Source: Staphylococcus auricularis (lineage in GTDB: Bacteria; Bacillota; Bacilli; Staphylococcales; Staphylococcaceae). From it: 64,000 nucleotides of DNA. The stretch lies in NCBI RefSeq assembly GCF_001500315.1, contig NZ_LLER01000009.1:62001-126000 (forward strand), in the 5' to 3' direction. Shown piece by piece: positions 1 to 11,050 of the stretch. A program made the translations under genes and the position numbers. The number at the start of each line of letters is the position of its first letter. The first letter of the stretch is position 1. Below the pieces are notes generated by a model. It made no database searches, was not told where the DNA came from, and saw nothing but the letters and a program-made list of their open reading frames with translations.

Positions 1-10
1 TAAGCCAGAC

Positions 11-18
11 CTCCTTTA
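11..18 (-). promoter_or_regulatory. Ribosome binding site of a leftward gene starting outside the window
   Basis: Read on the minus strand, the first bases give AAAGGAGG followed by about ten bases to the window edge. This looks like the Shine-Dalgarno sequence of a gene divergent from the CBS-domain gene, whose start codon lies just left of base 1. The coding region is not visible, so the product is unknown. Confidence 0.4.
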
Positions 19-173
19 CTTCATTTTAGTAAATAACCGTCTAATATTGCAATAGAATTTAAAATTTTTACTAATAAAATAGTTGTTATTTTAAAATAAT
101 TCAATGGTCGCAGTAAAAAGAACAGAATCAAGTGTAATAATGAATGTTATTTCGTTTTTTGGTTTATAGGCGT

Positions 174-179
174 TATAAT
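174..179 (+). promoter_or_regulatory. -10 box upstream of ytoI
   Basis: A perfect TATAAT lies 35 bases before the ATG at 215. The -35 region about 17 bases upstream is a weak TTCGTT. A transcript starting near 185 would exclude the in-frame TTG at 179 as a start, which supports the ATG at 215. Confidence 0.5.
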
Positions 180-214
180 TGACTAAAACGTGTCTAATGG
201 GTGAGGTAAAGAGA

Positions 215-1507
215 ATGACGAAACATGAGCAGATATTAAGTTATATAGAATCCTTAAAAATAGGAAGCAAAATCTCAGTACGTAAAATTGCGAAAGATTT
301 GGCTGTCTCTGAAGGGACTGCTTATCGTGCGATCAAAGATGCGGGACAAATGGGATTAGTCACTGCGATCGATCGTGTAGGCACGGTACGTATTGAGAAA
401 AAATCTCGTGAGAAGATCGAACAATTGACCTATGGCGAAATCGTTAAAATGATAGATGGCGAAGTGCTCGGTGGTAAGAAAGGTTTAAATAAGACACTGA
501 CTAAATTTGCGATTGGCGCTATGGAGTTAAAAGACGTTGTTAAATATTTAAGCGACCATACGTTATTAATCGTTGGTAACCGAGAAGATGTACAGATGGA
601 AGCACTCAAACGCGGGAGCGCCGTATTAATCAGTGGTGGCTTTGGGACATCCAAAGAAATCATCAAATATGCAGATGCACACGAGTTACCGATTATTTCT
701 TCTAATTACGATTCTTATTTAGTCGCAAATCATATTAACCGCGCGATGTATAATCAACAAATACGTAAAGAAATTCTCATCGTTGAAGACATCAAGAAAC
801 CTGTCGATGAACAAACTGTCGTTTATGAAAATATGACGCTTGAAGATTATAAATCGCACGCAAGTCAAACCGGACATTCAAGATTCCCTGTAATCGATGA
901 GGATTGGCATCTCGTAGGGATCATCACGAGTAAGGAAATCATCAAAATGGCGAATGACGATAAAATCTCAGACTTCATGACGAAACCACCCATTAAAGTA
1001 CAAAATTCAACGACCGTCGCAAGTTGCGCGCACATGATGATTTGGGAAGGCATTGAACTATTACCGGTTACAACTTCTTCCAAGAAATTAATCGGGGTCA
1101 TTACAAGAAAAGATGTATTGACCGCAATGCATTTACAAGGGAAGCAACCACAAGTAGGCGAAACGATTAATGATCAAATCGCAAAACACATCACAGTGAC
1201 ACAAGAAGGATTAGAAGTACAATTTACACCGATGTTGATGGATCAATATGGTTTGTTGAGTAAAGCGGTGTTCGTTGCAATTATTGAAGAAGCGGTGCGC
1301 ATTCATTTACGGAAAACCAAAAAACTCGAGATCCTCATTGAAAGTTTATATATCATCTACCTGAAAGCTGTGCAAATTGAGTCAGATATCGATGTACAAT
1401 GTGATATGTTAAACGTCGGTAGAAATTTTGCTAAACTAGAAGTGACAATGACGAGTAAAAATCAAAAAGTGGCTAAAGCAATGATTATGTGTCAGTTAAT
1501 AGATTAA
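215..1507 (+). CDS. ytoI: DRTGG and CBS domain protein, YtoI family
   Basis: This is a cytosolic protein of 430 residues. It has an N-terminal winged-helix-like segment (about residues 1-60), a DRTGG-type domain (about 75-185), a pair of CBS domains (about 200-310) and a C-terminal hot-dog/thioesterase-like region (about 325-425). This architecture is that of Bacillus YtoI and its staphylococcal homologues. CBS pairs usually bind adenine nucleotides, so a ligand-sensing regulator is likely, but neither the ligand nor the DNA target is known. The ATG at 215 is chosen because GAGG at 203-206 sits at good spacing; an in-frame TTG at 179 overlaps the -10 box. It precedes nrnA by 39 bases, as in related genomes. 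The domain assignment is fairly sure and the function is not. Confidence 0.85.
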   Translation: MTKHEQILSYIESLKIGSKISVRKIAKDLAVSEGTAYRAIKDAGQMGLVTAIDRVGTVRIEKKSREKIEQLTYGEIVKMIDGEVLGGKKGLNKTLTKFAIGAMELKDVVKYLSDHTLLIVGNREDVQMEALKRGSAVLISGGFGTSKEIIKYADAHELPIISSNYDSYLVANHINRAMYNQQIRKEILIVEDIKKPVDEQTVVYENMTLEDYKSHASQTGHSRFPVIDEDWHLVGIITSKEIIKMANDDKISDFMTKPPIKVQNSTTVASCAHMMIWEGIELLPVTTSSKKLIGVITRKDVLTAMHLQGKQPQVGETINDQIAKHITVTQEGLEVQFTPMLMDQYGLLSKAVFVAIIEEAVRIHLRKTKKLEILIESLYIIYLKAVQIESDIDVQCDMLNVGRNFAKLEVTMTSKNQKVAKAMIMCQLID

Positions 1508-1546
1508 TAATAAGGGATTGTTAACGCAAGAAAGGATGAACGAACT

Positions 1547-2482
1547 ATGGAAGCACAATTTAATGAAATCATGGACGTGATTGAATCTTATGAAACAATC
1601 ATTATTCACCGTCATGTGAGACCGGATCCAGATGCATATGGATCTCAATTAGGATTGAAAGCTTATTTATCACTCAAATTCCCGCAAAAATCAATTTACG
1701 CAGTCGGTGAAACAGAACCTTCACTTGATTTTATCGGGAGTGTAGATGACATTGATGATGCGACTTATAATGATGCACTTGTAATCGTTTGTGATACCGC
1801 AAATGGTCCGAGGGTGAGTGATCAGCGCTATGTAAATGGTGACAAATTGATTAAAATCGATCACCATCCTGCCGTAGATCAATATGGTGACTTGAATTAT
1901 GTAAGCACGGAAGCATCTTCAGCTTCAGAAATTATTTACGACATGATTGCGCATTTTAATGACTTTTCCATCATTGATGGTTCAGTCGCACGTTTATTAT
2001 ATTTAGGTATCGTCGGTGACACAGGACGTTTCTTATTTAATAATACAACGCCACATACGATGTCAGCAGCGGCAACATTGTTAGCGTATGACTTTAATCA
2101 CAATGCTGAACTAAACCAATTAGCTGAAAAAGATCCTAAACTGCTTCCGTTCCAAGGTTACATCTTACAAAACTTTGAACTCGACGAAAACGGATTCTGT
2201 CAGGTTGTTATTATAAAAGATATCCTTGAAGAATATGGTCTTGCTTCAAACGAAGCGGCATTATTCGTCAATACAGTGGCAGATATTAAAGGATTGAAAG
2301 TATGGGTGTTTGCGGTTGATGAAGGTACAGAAATACGCTGTCGCATCCGTTCTAAAGATATTGTCATTAACGATGTAGCGAGTGATTTTGGTGGCGGTGG
2401 CCATCCGAATGCTTCAGGCGCTTCTGTAGTTGATTGGGACACATTTAAACAGCTCGCGCAAGCATTGAAACAGAAATTATAA
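1547..2482 (+). CDS. nrnA: DHH/DHHA1 phosphoesterase, oligoribonuclease NrnA
   Basis: NrnA degrades very short RNAs (nanoRNA) and dephosphorylates pAp to AMP in Bacillus. The 311-residue protein has the DHH-family metal ligands: RPDPDA at residues 25-30, Asp83 in VCDTA, and the DHH motif at 105-107. The C-terminal DHHA1 substrate-binding motif [10 protein letters not shown] is near residue 285. Length and motifs match the staphylococcal protein. It lies between ytoI and dnaE and ends 24 bases before the dnaE start, so it is probably cotranscribed with dnaE. Activity on cyclic dinucleotide products such as pApA or pGpG is known for some relatives but cannot be read from the sequence. Confidence 0.92.
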   Translation: MEAQFNEIMDVIESYETIIIHRHVRPDPDAYGSQLGLKAYLSLKFPQKSIYAVGETEPSLDFIGSVDDIDDATYNDALVIVCDTANGPRVSDQRYVNGDKLIKIDHHPAVDQYGDLNYVSTEASSASEIIYDMIAHFNDFSIIDGSVARLLYLGIVGDTGRFLFNNTTPHTMSAAATLLAYDFNHNAELNQLAEKDPKLLPFQGYILQNFELDENGFCQVVIIKDILEEYGLASNEAALFVNTVADIKGLKVWVFAVDEGTEIRCRIRSKDIVINDVASDFGGGGHPNASGASVVDWDTFKQLAQALKQKL

Positions 2483-2506
2483 TTACGAGCATAGGAGGAT
2501 TTGAGC

Positions 2507-5500
2507 ATGGTAGTGCATTTGAATATTCATAGCGCGTATGACTTATTACACTCTAGTTTGCGCATCAAAGATGTGATTGCTAAAGCTGCGACAGAAGGTT
2601 ATACGGCGCTTGCACTTACGAATCAGAATGTGTTGTTTGGTGTACCTCAGTTCTATGATGCTTGTGTTGATGCGAATATTCATCCTATGCTTGGCATGAC
2701 TGTGACATTAACAGATGATTTACGACAAGTAGAGACCGTTTTATTAGCTCAAAATAACACCGGTCTACAGCATTTATATCAACTTTCTTCCAATTTAAAT
2801 CTAGCTGGAAAGGAAGAAACACCTGTCAGTTGGTTATCATCGTATCAAGATGATTTAATTATTATTTTTAAAAACGTAGAAGCAGACGATGAAGCATTGA
2901 TTAAACAATTTGTAGAGCATCCTCACATTTATGTGAATCACGAGAGCGAAGTTACATTTCAGCTTCCGCAAGTATGGGCAGAGACGGCGCGCTATCTTGA
3001 TGCTAATGATTACGATATGATTGCTGCATTACAAGCAATTCATAACAACGACAAGCTAGATTTGGTGAATGAAGCACCGAACCTGGATGAACATTTTAAA
3101 TCACAAGAAGACCTTAATCAGTTGGAAATGCCAGAAGCCATTTGGCAACACACTTCTGAAGTGGCTGAATTATGCCAAGCTACGATTGAGTATCACCAAG
3201 ATTTACTTCCTAATTTTAAAACGCCGGATGGTAGCACAGCGAAAGATTATTTATGGCAGTTGTTACAACAAAATCTCGTCGATTTCGATTTGAACAGCGA
3301 AACATATGAAGCGCGCTTGAAACATGAATTCAGCATCATTACGGATATGGGGTTTGAAGATTACTTCCTCATCGTCAGTGATCTAATCCATTATGCGAAA
3401 ACACATGACGTGATGGTAGGACCAGGGCGTGGTTCATCAGCAGGATCACTCGTCAGTTATTTATTAGGTATTACGACGATTGATCCGATACGCTACAATC
3501 TGTTATTTGAACGTTTCCTTAATCCGGAACGTGTCACCATGCCTGATATTGATATTGACTTTGAGGATACGAAACGAGAAAAAGTCATTCAGTATGTTCA
3601 ACGAAAATATGGCAATCAACACGTGTCAGGTATCGTTACGTTTGGACATTTACTAGCACGAGCTGTAGCACGTGATGTAGGACGAATCATGGGCTTTGAC
3701 GATACGACTTTAAACGAGATGAGCGCACTCATTCCACATCGTTTAGGCATCACGTTAGATCAGGCTTATGAACAAGATGACTTTCAAGCTTTTGTTCACC
3801 GTAATCATCGACATGAAAAATGGTTCGAACTATGTAAGAAATTAGAAGGTCTACCACGCCATACATCAACCCACGCAGCCGGAATTATCATCAATGATCA
3901 ACCACTCGAGCAATACATTCCGTTAACTTCTGGAGATAACGGTTTGTTAACACAGTGGACGATGACTGAGGCAGAACGTTTAGGATTACTTAAAATAGAC
4001 TTTTTAGGCTTACGTAATTTATCTATTATTCATCAAATTACAAAGCAGTTGAAGAAAGATCTAAATATTGATATCGATATTGAACAAATTCCATTAGACG
4101 ATCCGAAAGTGTTTAAATTATTGTCACGCGGAGATACGACAGGTGTGTTCCAACTTGAATCGGACGGCATTCGTAATGTGCTCAAGCGGCTCCAACCTGA
4201 ACATTTTGAAGATATTGTAGCCGTTACATCACTTTACCGACCTGGTCCAATGGAAGAAATACCGACCTATATCGCTCGGAGACATGACCCTTCTAAAGTC
4301 GAATACCTCCATCCAGATCTAGAACCGATTTTAAAATCTACGTATGGCGTCATTATTTATCAAGAACAAATCATGCAGATTGCGAGTCAGTTCGCTGGAT
4401 TTAGTTATGGTGAAGCGGATATTTTACGCAGAGCGATGAGTAAGAAAAATCGTGAAGTGTTAGAAAGTGAACGAAAACACTTTATCGAAGGTGCAGTTGA
4501 ACGGAATTATCCTGAACAAGTGAGTAAACAAATCTTTGACTTGATTTTAAAATTCGCAGACTACGGTTTTGCGCGTGCACACGCTGTCAGCTATTCAAAA
4601 ATAGCGTACATCATGGCTTATTTAAAAGTGCACTATCCACATTATTTTTATGCAAACATTTTAAGCAATGTTATTGGTAACGATAAAAAAACAGCGATGA
4701 TGATTGATGAAGCAAAACAACAACGTTTACGTATATTACCGCCACATATCAATGAAAGTCACTGGTTTTATCGGGCGACGAAATCAGGGATATACTTATC
4801 ACTCGGAGCGGTGAAAGGCATTGGCTATCAAAGTGTGAAATTAATAGTTGAAGAACGTCGGAATCAAGGTCCGTATAAAGATTTCTTTGATTTCGCACGG
4901 CGCATACCGAAACGAATTAAAAATCGCAAGTTACTCGAATCGCTCATCTTAGTCGGTGCGTTTGATTGCTTTAAACAGAATAGGGCAACACTACTGCGTA
5001 CGATAGATCAGGTGTTAGATGACGTTTCAGATGTCGAACAAGACCTTACGATTTTTGATGTGCTTACACCTAAGGCGACCTATGAAGAACAAGAAGAATT
5101 GTCTGACAAACAGCTGAGTGAATATGAAAAAGAACATCTAGGTTTTTATATTACGAAACATCCCGTTGAAAAAGCATTTGATAAACTTCAATATTTAGGT
5201 ATCTTTAAATTGTCTAATGCGAAGCAAAATCAACCGATTTTCGCACAAATCGATGACGTGAGACGGATACGTACAAAGAATGGCCAAAACATGGCGTTCA
5301 TCGTACTGAATGATGGTCAGCACGTGTTAGATTGCGTCGTTTTCCCAGATCAATTCAAACGTTATGAATTGTTATTGAAAGCTGAGCAACAGGTGATCGC
5401 GAAAGGTAAGTTCGAAATGCGTAATAATAAAAAACAATTAATCGTTCAACAGCTTCAAGATGTAGAAACCTTTGAAAATGAAAAATTTGAGCATGCTCGA

Positions 5501-5698
5501 CAAATCATTATTAGAAAAAATAGTTCAAGTGAGGCTCAAACGGAATTATTTACAGATGAAACCACGCATGTGTTACCGGTTAATTATTATGATGAAACAC
5601 AGGGACAAATGACGCATATTGGCAACTTACGACACGATTCACAAATAATGTTGAAATTTATTAAGTTATTTTCACCAAGAGATATAAGAATTATTTAA
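2507..5698 (+). CDS. dnaE: DNA polymerase III alpha subunit DnaE
   Basis: DnaE is the second replicative polymerase of low-GC Gram-positives. It extends RNA primers, mainly on the lagging strand, before handing over to PolC. The 1063-residue protein has an N-terminal PHP domain beginning NIHSAYDLL, and a C-family polymerase core with GPGRGSSAG followed by the catalytic acidic motif PDIDIDFED. A helix-hairpin-helix region follows, then a C-terminal OB fold (about residues 900-1000). There is no proofreading exonuclease insertion, so it is DnaE and not PolC. The ATG at 2507 is preferred over an in-frame TTG at 2501 because AGGAGG at 2493-2498 is eight bases from the ATG and only two from the TTG. 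Confidence 0.96.
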   Translation: MVVHLNIHSAYDLLHSSLRIKDVIAKAATEGYTALALTNQNVLFGVPQFYDACVDANIHPMLGMTVTLTDDLRQVETVLLAQNNTGLQHLYQLSSNLNLAGKEETPVSWLSSYQDDLIIIFKNVEADDEALIKQFVEHPHIYVNHESEVTFQLPQVWAETARYLDANDYDMIAALQAIHNNDKLDLVNEAPNLDEHFKSQEDLNQLEMPEAIWQHTSEVAELCQATIEYHQDLLPNFKTPDGSTAKDYLWQLLQQNLVDFDLNSETYEARLKHEFSIITDMGFEDYFLIVSDLIHYAKTHDVMVGPGRGSSAGSLVSYLLGITTIDPIRYNLLFERFLNPERVTMPDIDIDFEDTKREKVIQYVQRKYGNQHVSGIVTFGHLLARAVARDVGRIMGFDDTTLNEMSALIPHRLGITLDQAYEQDDFQAFVHRNHRHEKWFELCKKLEGLPRHTSTHAAGIIINDQPLEQYIPLTSGDNGLLTQWTMTEAERLGLLKIDFLGLRNLSIIHQITKQLKKDLNIDIDIEQIPLDDPKVFKLLSRGDTTGVFQLESDGIRNVLKRLQPEHFEDIVAVTSLYRPGPMEEIPTYIARRHDPSKVEYLHPDLEPILKSTYGVIIYQEQIMQIASQFAGFSYGEADILRRAMSKKNREVLESERKHFIEGAVERNYPEQVSKQIFDLILKFADYGFARAHAVSYSKIAYIMAYLKVHYPHYFYANILSNVIGNDKKTAMMIDEAKQQRLRILPPHINESHWFYRATKSGIYLSLGAVKGIGYQSVKLIVEERRNQGPYKDFFDFARRIPKRIKNRKLLESLILVGAFDCFKQNRATLLRTIDQVLDDVSDVEQDLTIFDVLTPKATYEEQEELSDKQLSEYEKEHLGFYITKHPVEKAFDKLQYLGIFKLSNAKQNQPIFAQIDDVRRIRTKNGQNMAFIVLNDGQHVLDCVVFPDQFKRYELLLKAEQQVIAKGKFEMRNNKKQLIVQQLQDVETFENEKFEHARQIIIRKNSSSEAQTELFTDETTHVLPVNYYDETQGQMTHIGNLRHDSQIMLKFIKLFSPRDIRII

Positions 5699-5726
5699 CT
5701 TTTACAGTATATGAAATTATGGTATA

Positions 5727-5768
5727 GTAAACTGATGGTTATATCATACTGTCAGTTTACAATTTTTT
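5727..5768 (+). terminator. Terminator after dnaE
   Basis: A perfect 9-bp inverted repeat, GTAAACTGA (5727-5735) and TCAGTTTAC (5752-5760), is followed by AATTTTTTG. It lies 29 bases after the dnaE stop and would separate nrnA-dnaE from accDA. Confidence 0.7.
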
Positions 5769-6030
5769 GTATGATGACATGACTTGATAGATAAAAGATG
5801 TTTTTCTATAATGCTTATATCTTTTTATTACATTAATTTGACTTTGTAAGGGTATATCACGCGATTTGATAGATTGATGTAATAAAAACATATACGTTAA
5901 ATTTTGTATAATGAATCAATCATACGCAAATGTTGCTTATAAATGTGTGAATCATATGATTGTGCGATGCATGATTGTTATGCTAATGAATAAATGAACT
6001 TTAACTCAACGGATATGTGGAGGTTGACTT
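5769..6030 (+). promoter_or_regulatory. Non-coding region upstream of accD, with inverted repeat and -10 box
   Basis: No gene is visible here. The region holds a long inverted repeat, 5825-5837 with 5873-5885, whose 13-bp arms contain one G-U pair and which have a 35-base loop. A smaller repeat, AAAAGAT (5793-5799) with ATCTTTT (5819-5825), precedes it. TATAAT at 5907-5912 is a possible accDA promoter -10, without a good -35. In Bacillus and S. aureus a malic enzyme gene sits between dnaE and accD, and no remnant of it is recognisable here. Confidence 0.5.
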
Positions 6031-6897
6031 ATGTTTAAAGATTTTTTTAACAGAAGTAGTAAAAAGAAAAAATATGTAACTGTTTCTGATTCAAAACAAA
6101 ATGAAGTGCCTGCGGGTATCATGACGAAATGTCCTAAATGTAAAAAAATAATGTATACGAAAGAACTCGCTGAAAATTTAAATGTGTGCTTCAACTGTGA
6201 TCACCACATTGCATTGTCAGCGTATAAACGTATCGAAGCCATTTCTGATGAAGGTACGTTTAAGGAGTTTGACAAAGGGATGACCTCTGCAAATCCATTA
6301 GATTTTCCTGGTTACGAAGAAAAAATTCATAAAGACCAGTCTAAAACAGAATTGAATGAAGCAGTTGTGACAGGCACTGCTGAACTTGAAGGTGTACCAT
6401 TTGGTGTAGCTGTGATGGATGCACGCTTTAGAATGGGTAGTATGGGTTCTGTTGTCGGTGAGAAAATTTGTCGCATCATTGAACATTGTACGGAACAACG
6501 CTTACCATTTATTTTATTCTCAGCCAGTGGTGGCGCAAGAATGCAAGAAGGGATTATTTCATTAATGCAAATGGCTAAAACCAGCGTGTCACTTAAAAAA
6601 CATGCGGAAGCTGGTTTGTTATATATATCTTATTTAACTAATCCTACAACTGGAGGCGTTTCAGCAAGTTTCGCTTCTGTGGGTGATATCAATATCAGTG
6701 AACCGAAAGCGTTAATTGGCTTTGCGGGTCGCCGTGTCATTGAACAAACAATTAATGAAAAATTACCTGATGATTTCCAAACAGCAGAGTTTTTACTTGA
6801 ACACGGTCAGTTAGATAAAGTGGTTCATCGTAAAGAGATGAAAAATACCTTAGCTAATATTTTAAAAATGCACCAAGAGGTGAAAGACAATGCTTGA
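6031..6897 (+). CDS. accD: Acetyl-CoA carboxylase carboxyltransferase beta subunit
   Basis: AccD and AccA form the carboxyltransferase that moves carboxyl from biotinylated AccB to acetyl-CoA, giving malonyl-CoA for fatty acid synthesis. The 288-residue protein starts with a short basic leader. A four-cysteine zinc ribbon follows at about residues 35-57 (CPKCKKIMY, then CFNCDHH). The crotonase-like carboxyltransferase fold includes [12 protein letters not shown] and [13 protein letters not shown]. The start ATG follows GGAGG at 6019-6023. The stop overlaps the accA start by eight bases, so the two subunits are translationally coupled, as expected for a stoichiometric complex. Confidence 0.96.
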   Translation: MFKDFFNRSSKKKKYVTVSDSKQNEVPAGIMTKCPKCKKIMYTKELAENLNVCFNCDHHIALSAYKRIEAISDEGTFKEFDKGMTSANPLDFPGYEEKIHKDQSKTELNEAVVTGTAELEGVPFGVAVMDARFRMGSMGSVVGEKICRIIEHCTEQRLPFILFSASGGARMQEGIISLMQMAKTSVSLKKHAEAGLLYISYLTNPTTGGVSASFASVGDINISEPKALIGFAGRRVIEQTINEKLPDDFQTAEFLLEHGQLDKVVHRKEMKNTLANILKMHQEVKDNA

Positions 6898-7840
6898 GTT
6901 TGAAAAGCCATTATTTGAAATCCGTCATAAAATCGATGCACTGAAAGAATCTCAACAAAAGAATGATGTTGATTTACAAGATGAAATCGACATGTTAGAA
7001 GCATCTTTAGATCGAGAAACAGAAAAAGTTTATACGAATTTAAAACCATGGGATCGCGTCCAACTTGCACGACTCCAAGAACGTCCTACAACGTTAGATT
7101 ATATTCCGTATATCTTTGATTCATTTATTGAATTACACGGAGATCGCAATTACCGTGACGATCCTGCGATGATCGGAGGCATCGGTTATCTAAATGGTCA
7201 ACCTGTCACAGTTGTCGGTCAACAACGTGGTAAAGATACGAAAGATAATATTTATCGTAACTTTGGTATGGCGCATCCTGAAGGATATCGTAAGGCACTT
7301 AGATTGATGAAACAAGCTGAGAAATTCAATCGTCCCATCTTCACATTTATAGATACCAAAGGTGCATATCCAGGTAAAGCTGCTGAAGAACGTGGTCAAA
7401 GTGAATCAATCGCGACGAACTTAGTTGAAATGGCAGACTTATCTGTACCTGTCATTTCTATCGTCATCGGTGAAGGCGGTAGCGGTGGTGCATTAGGTTT
7501 AGGTATTGCAAACCGCATCATCATGCTAGAAAATAGTACTTATTCCGTTATTTCTCCAGAAGGTGCTGCAGCCTTGCTTTGGAAAGATAGTAATCTAGCT
7601 AAAATCGCTGCAGAAACAATGAAAATTACAGCAGACGATCTCTATCAAATGGGTATCGTGGATCATGTCATAAATGAACCTCTTGGCGGTGCGCATCACG
7701 ATATTGAAACACAAGCTGAACGAATTAAATCACAATTTGAAACACAATTAAGTGAGTTAACAGACATGAGTGGAGAAGCATTGGTAGAAGACCGTTATGA
7801 AAAATTCCGTCATATCGGGGAATATAACGAACCAAAATAA
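6890..7840 (+). CDS. accA: Acetyl-CoA carboxylase carboxyltransferase alpha subunit
   Basis: AccA partners AccD in the carboxyltransferase heterotetramer. The 316-residue protein begins [12 protein letters not shown], has an N-terminal helical segment typical of the alpha subunit, and carries the carboxyltransferase motifs [29 protein letters not shown] and GEGGSGGAL. Its ATG lies inside the end of accD (eight-base overlap), with the ribosome binding site AAGAGGTG in the accD coding sequence. A strong terminator follows within 20 bases, so accDA appears to be a two-gene unit separate from pfkA. Confidence 0.96.
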   Translation: MLEFEKPLFEIRHKIDALKESQQKNDVDLQDEIDMLEASLDRETEKVYTNLKPWDRVQLARLQERPTTLDYIPYIFDSFIELHGDRNYRDDPAMIGGIGYLNGQPVTVVGQQRGKDTKDNIYRNFGMAHPEGYRKALRLMKQAEKFNRPIFTFIDTKGAYPGKAAEERGQSESIATNLVEMADLSVPVISIVIGEGGSGGALGLGIANRIIMLENSTYSVISPEGAAALLWKDSNLAKIAAETMKITADDLYQMGIVDHVINEPLGGAHHDIETQAERIKSQFETQLSELTDMSGEALVEDRYEKFRHIGEYNEPK

Positions 7841-7856
7841 AATCATGAAATAGCGT

Positions 7857-7902
7857 ACGTGTTGTATTGATGTTGAAAATGCATGAATACAACACGTTTT
7901 TT
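7857..7902 (+). terminator. Terminator after accDA
   Basis: A perfect 12-bp stem, ACGTGTTGTATT (7857-7868) with AATACAACACGT (7886-7897), is followed by a run of Ts. Confidence 0.85.
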
Positions 7903-9197
<1,295 letters not shown>

Positions 9198-9217
9198 ATA
9201 TTGGGAGGCTTTTTAGA

Positions 9218-10978
9218 ATGAGAAAAACAAAAATTGTTTGTACGATTGGACCAGCTTCTGAATCAGAAGAAATGTTAGAAAAACTAATGAAAGCTGGTAT
9301 GAATGTCGCTCGTTTAAACTTTTCACACGGTGACCACGATGAGCATAAAACACGTATCGATCGTATCCGCAAAATTTCAAAAAAATTGGGCCAAACAGTG
9401 GCTATCTTACTCGATACAAAAGGACCTGAAATCCGCACACACAATATGCAAAATGGTGCGATTGAATTAGAAAAAGGCTCTGAAGTGACAGTGAGCATGA
9501 CAGAGGTTGAAGGTACGAAAGATAAATTCTCAGTGACTTATGACCATCTCATTAACGACGTTGATAAAGGTTCCTATATTTTACTAGATGACGGTTTAAT
9601 CGAACTACAAGTTAAAGACATTGATCACGATAAAGGCGAAGTCCTCTGTGACGTGTTAAATACTGGCGAATTGAAAAACAAAAAAGGCGTAAACTTACCT
9701 GGCGTTAAAGTGAGCTTACCAGGTATTACAGATAAAGATGCGGATGATATTCGTTTTGGTATCCGAGAAGGTATCGACTTCATCGCCGCAAGTTTCGTAC
9801 GTCGCCCAAGTGACGTATTAGATATTCGCAAATTGTTAGAAGAAGAAAACAATACAAACATCAGCATTATTCCTAAAATTGAAAACCAAGAAGGTATCGA
9901 TAACATCAAAGAAATTTTAGAAGTATCTGATGGATTAATGGTTGCTCGTGGTGATATGGGTGTCGAAATCCCGCCTGAATCCGTACCAATGGTTCAAAAA
10001 GATTTAATCAGACAATGTAATAAATTAGGTAAACCAGTCATTACGGCTACACAAATGTTAGATTCAATGCAACGCAATCCACGTGCCACAAGAGCAGAAG
10101 CAAGTGACGTGGCCAATGCGATTTATGACGGTACCGATGCAGTAATGTTATCTGGTGAAACAGCAGCAGGTCAATATCCAATTGAAGCGGTCAAAACAAT
10201 GCGTAACATTGCGGTATCAGCTGAAGCAGCGCAAGATTATAAAAAATTACTATCAGATCGCACAAAACTTGTAGAAACTTCACTCGTTAATGCGATCGGC
10301 GTATCTGTGGCACACACAGCACTAAACTTAAATGTAGAAGCAATCGTAGCTGCAACAGAAAGTGGCTCAACCGCACGTACGATTTCTAAATACCGTCCAA
10401 AATCTGACATCATCGCAGTGACACCTAGCGTAGAAACTGCACGTCAATGTGCTTTAGTATGGGGCATTCATCCAGTCATTAAAGAAGGACGTAAAACAAC
10501 AGATGAATTATTAAATAACGCAGTTGCGACTGCAGTTGAAACAGAACGAGTTAAAAATGGTGACCTCATCATCATAACTGCAGGCGTTCCAACAGGTGAA
10601 CAAGGTACAACAAACATGATGAAACTTCACTTAGTTGGTGATGAAATCGCAGCTGGTCAAGGTGTAGGACGTACTTCAGTTGTGGGTCATACAGTCATTG
10701 CTAATGATGCAAGTGACTTAGAAGGTAAAGACTTATCAGATTCTATCATCGTTACAAATTCAGTCGATGAAACACTTGTCCCTTACATTGAAAAAGCAGT
10801 GGGCTTAGTTACTGAAGAAAACGGCTTGACTTCACCAAGTGCAATCATCGGATTAGAAAAAGGTATTCCAACCATTGTAGGTGTCGACAATGCTACTTCT
10901 ACTTTTGATGAAGGTATCCTTGTGACTGTTGATGCCAACCAAGGTAAAGTCTTCGAAGGTTACGCAAACGTACTTTGA
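9218..10978 (+). CDS. pyk: Pyruvate kinase with C-terminal PEP-utiliser-type domain
   Basis: Pyruvate kinase converts phosphoenolpyruvate and ADP to pyruvate and ATP. The 586-residue protein has the barrel start [13 protein letters not shown], the catalytic and metal region IPKIENQEG and MVARGDMG, and the TATQMLDSM motif. It carries the extra C-terminal domain (about residues 475-586) related to the phosphohistidine domain of PEP-utilising enzymes, found in Bacillus and Staphylococcus but not in E. coli PykF. The conserved Ser-Pro-Ser-Ala segment near residue 538 lies in this domain. It ends 40 bases before a bidirectional terminator. Confidence 0.97.
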   Translation: MRKTKIVCTIGPASESEEMLEKLMKAGMNVARLNFSHGDHDEHKTRIDRIRKISKKLGQTVAILLDTKGPEIRTHNMQNGAIELEKGSEVTVSMTEVEGTKDKFSVTYDHLINDVDKGSYILLDDGLIELQVKDIDHDKGEVLCDVLNTGELKNKKGVNLPGVKVSLPGITDKDADDIRFGIREGIDFIAASFVRRPSDVLDIRKLLEEENNTNISIIPKIENQEGIDNIKEILEVSDGLMVARGDMGVEIPPESVPMVQKDLIRQCNKLGKPVITATQMLDSMQRNPRATRAEASDVANAIYDGTDAVMLSGETAAGQYPIEAVKTMRNIAVSAEAAQDYKKLLSDRTKLVETSLVNAIGVSVAHTALNLNVEAIVAATESGSTARTISKYRPKSDIIAVTPSVETARQCALVWGIHPVIKEGRKTTDELLNNAVATAVETERVKNGDLIIITAGVPTGEQGTTNMMKLHLVGDEIAAGQGVGRTSVVGHTVIANDASDLEGKDLSDSIIVTNSVDETLVPYIEKAVGLVTEENGLTSPSAIIGLEKGIPTIVGVDNATSTFDEGILVTVDANQGKVFEGYANVL

Positions 10979-11018
10979 TTCATTCTTAAAAATTAATACA
11001 ACGCTACACATATAAAAA

Positions 11019-11050
11019 GGCTAGGACTTTTGAAGTCCTAGCCTCTTCTT
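11019..11050. terminator. Bidirectional terminator between pyk and cycA
   Basis: A perfect 11-bp stem, GGCTAGGACTT (11019-11029) with AAGTCCTAGCC (11033-11043), has a 3-base loop. It is followed on the plus strand by TCTTCTTTT and on the minus strand by TTTTTATA, so it can end both convergent transcripts. Confidence 0.85.
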
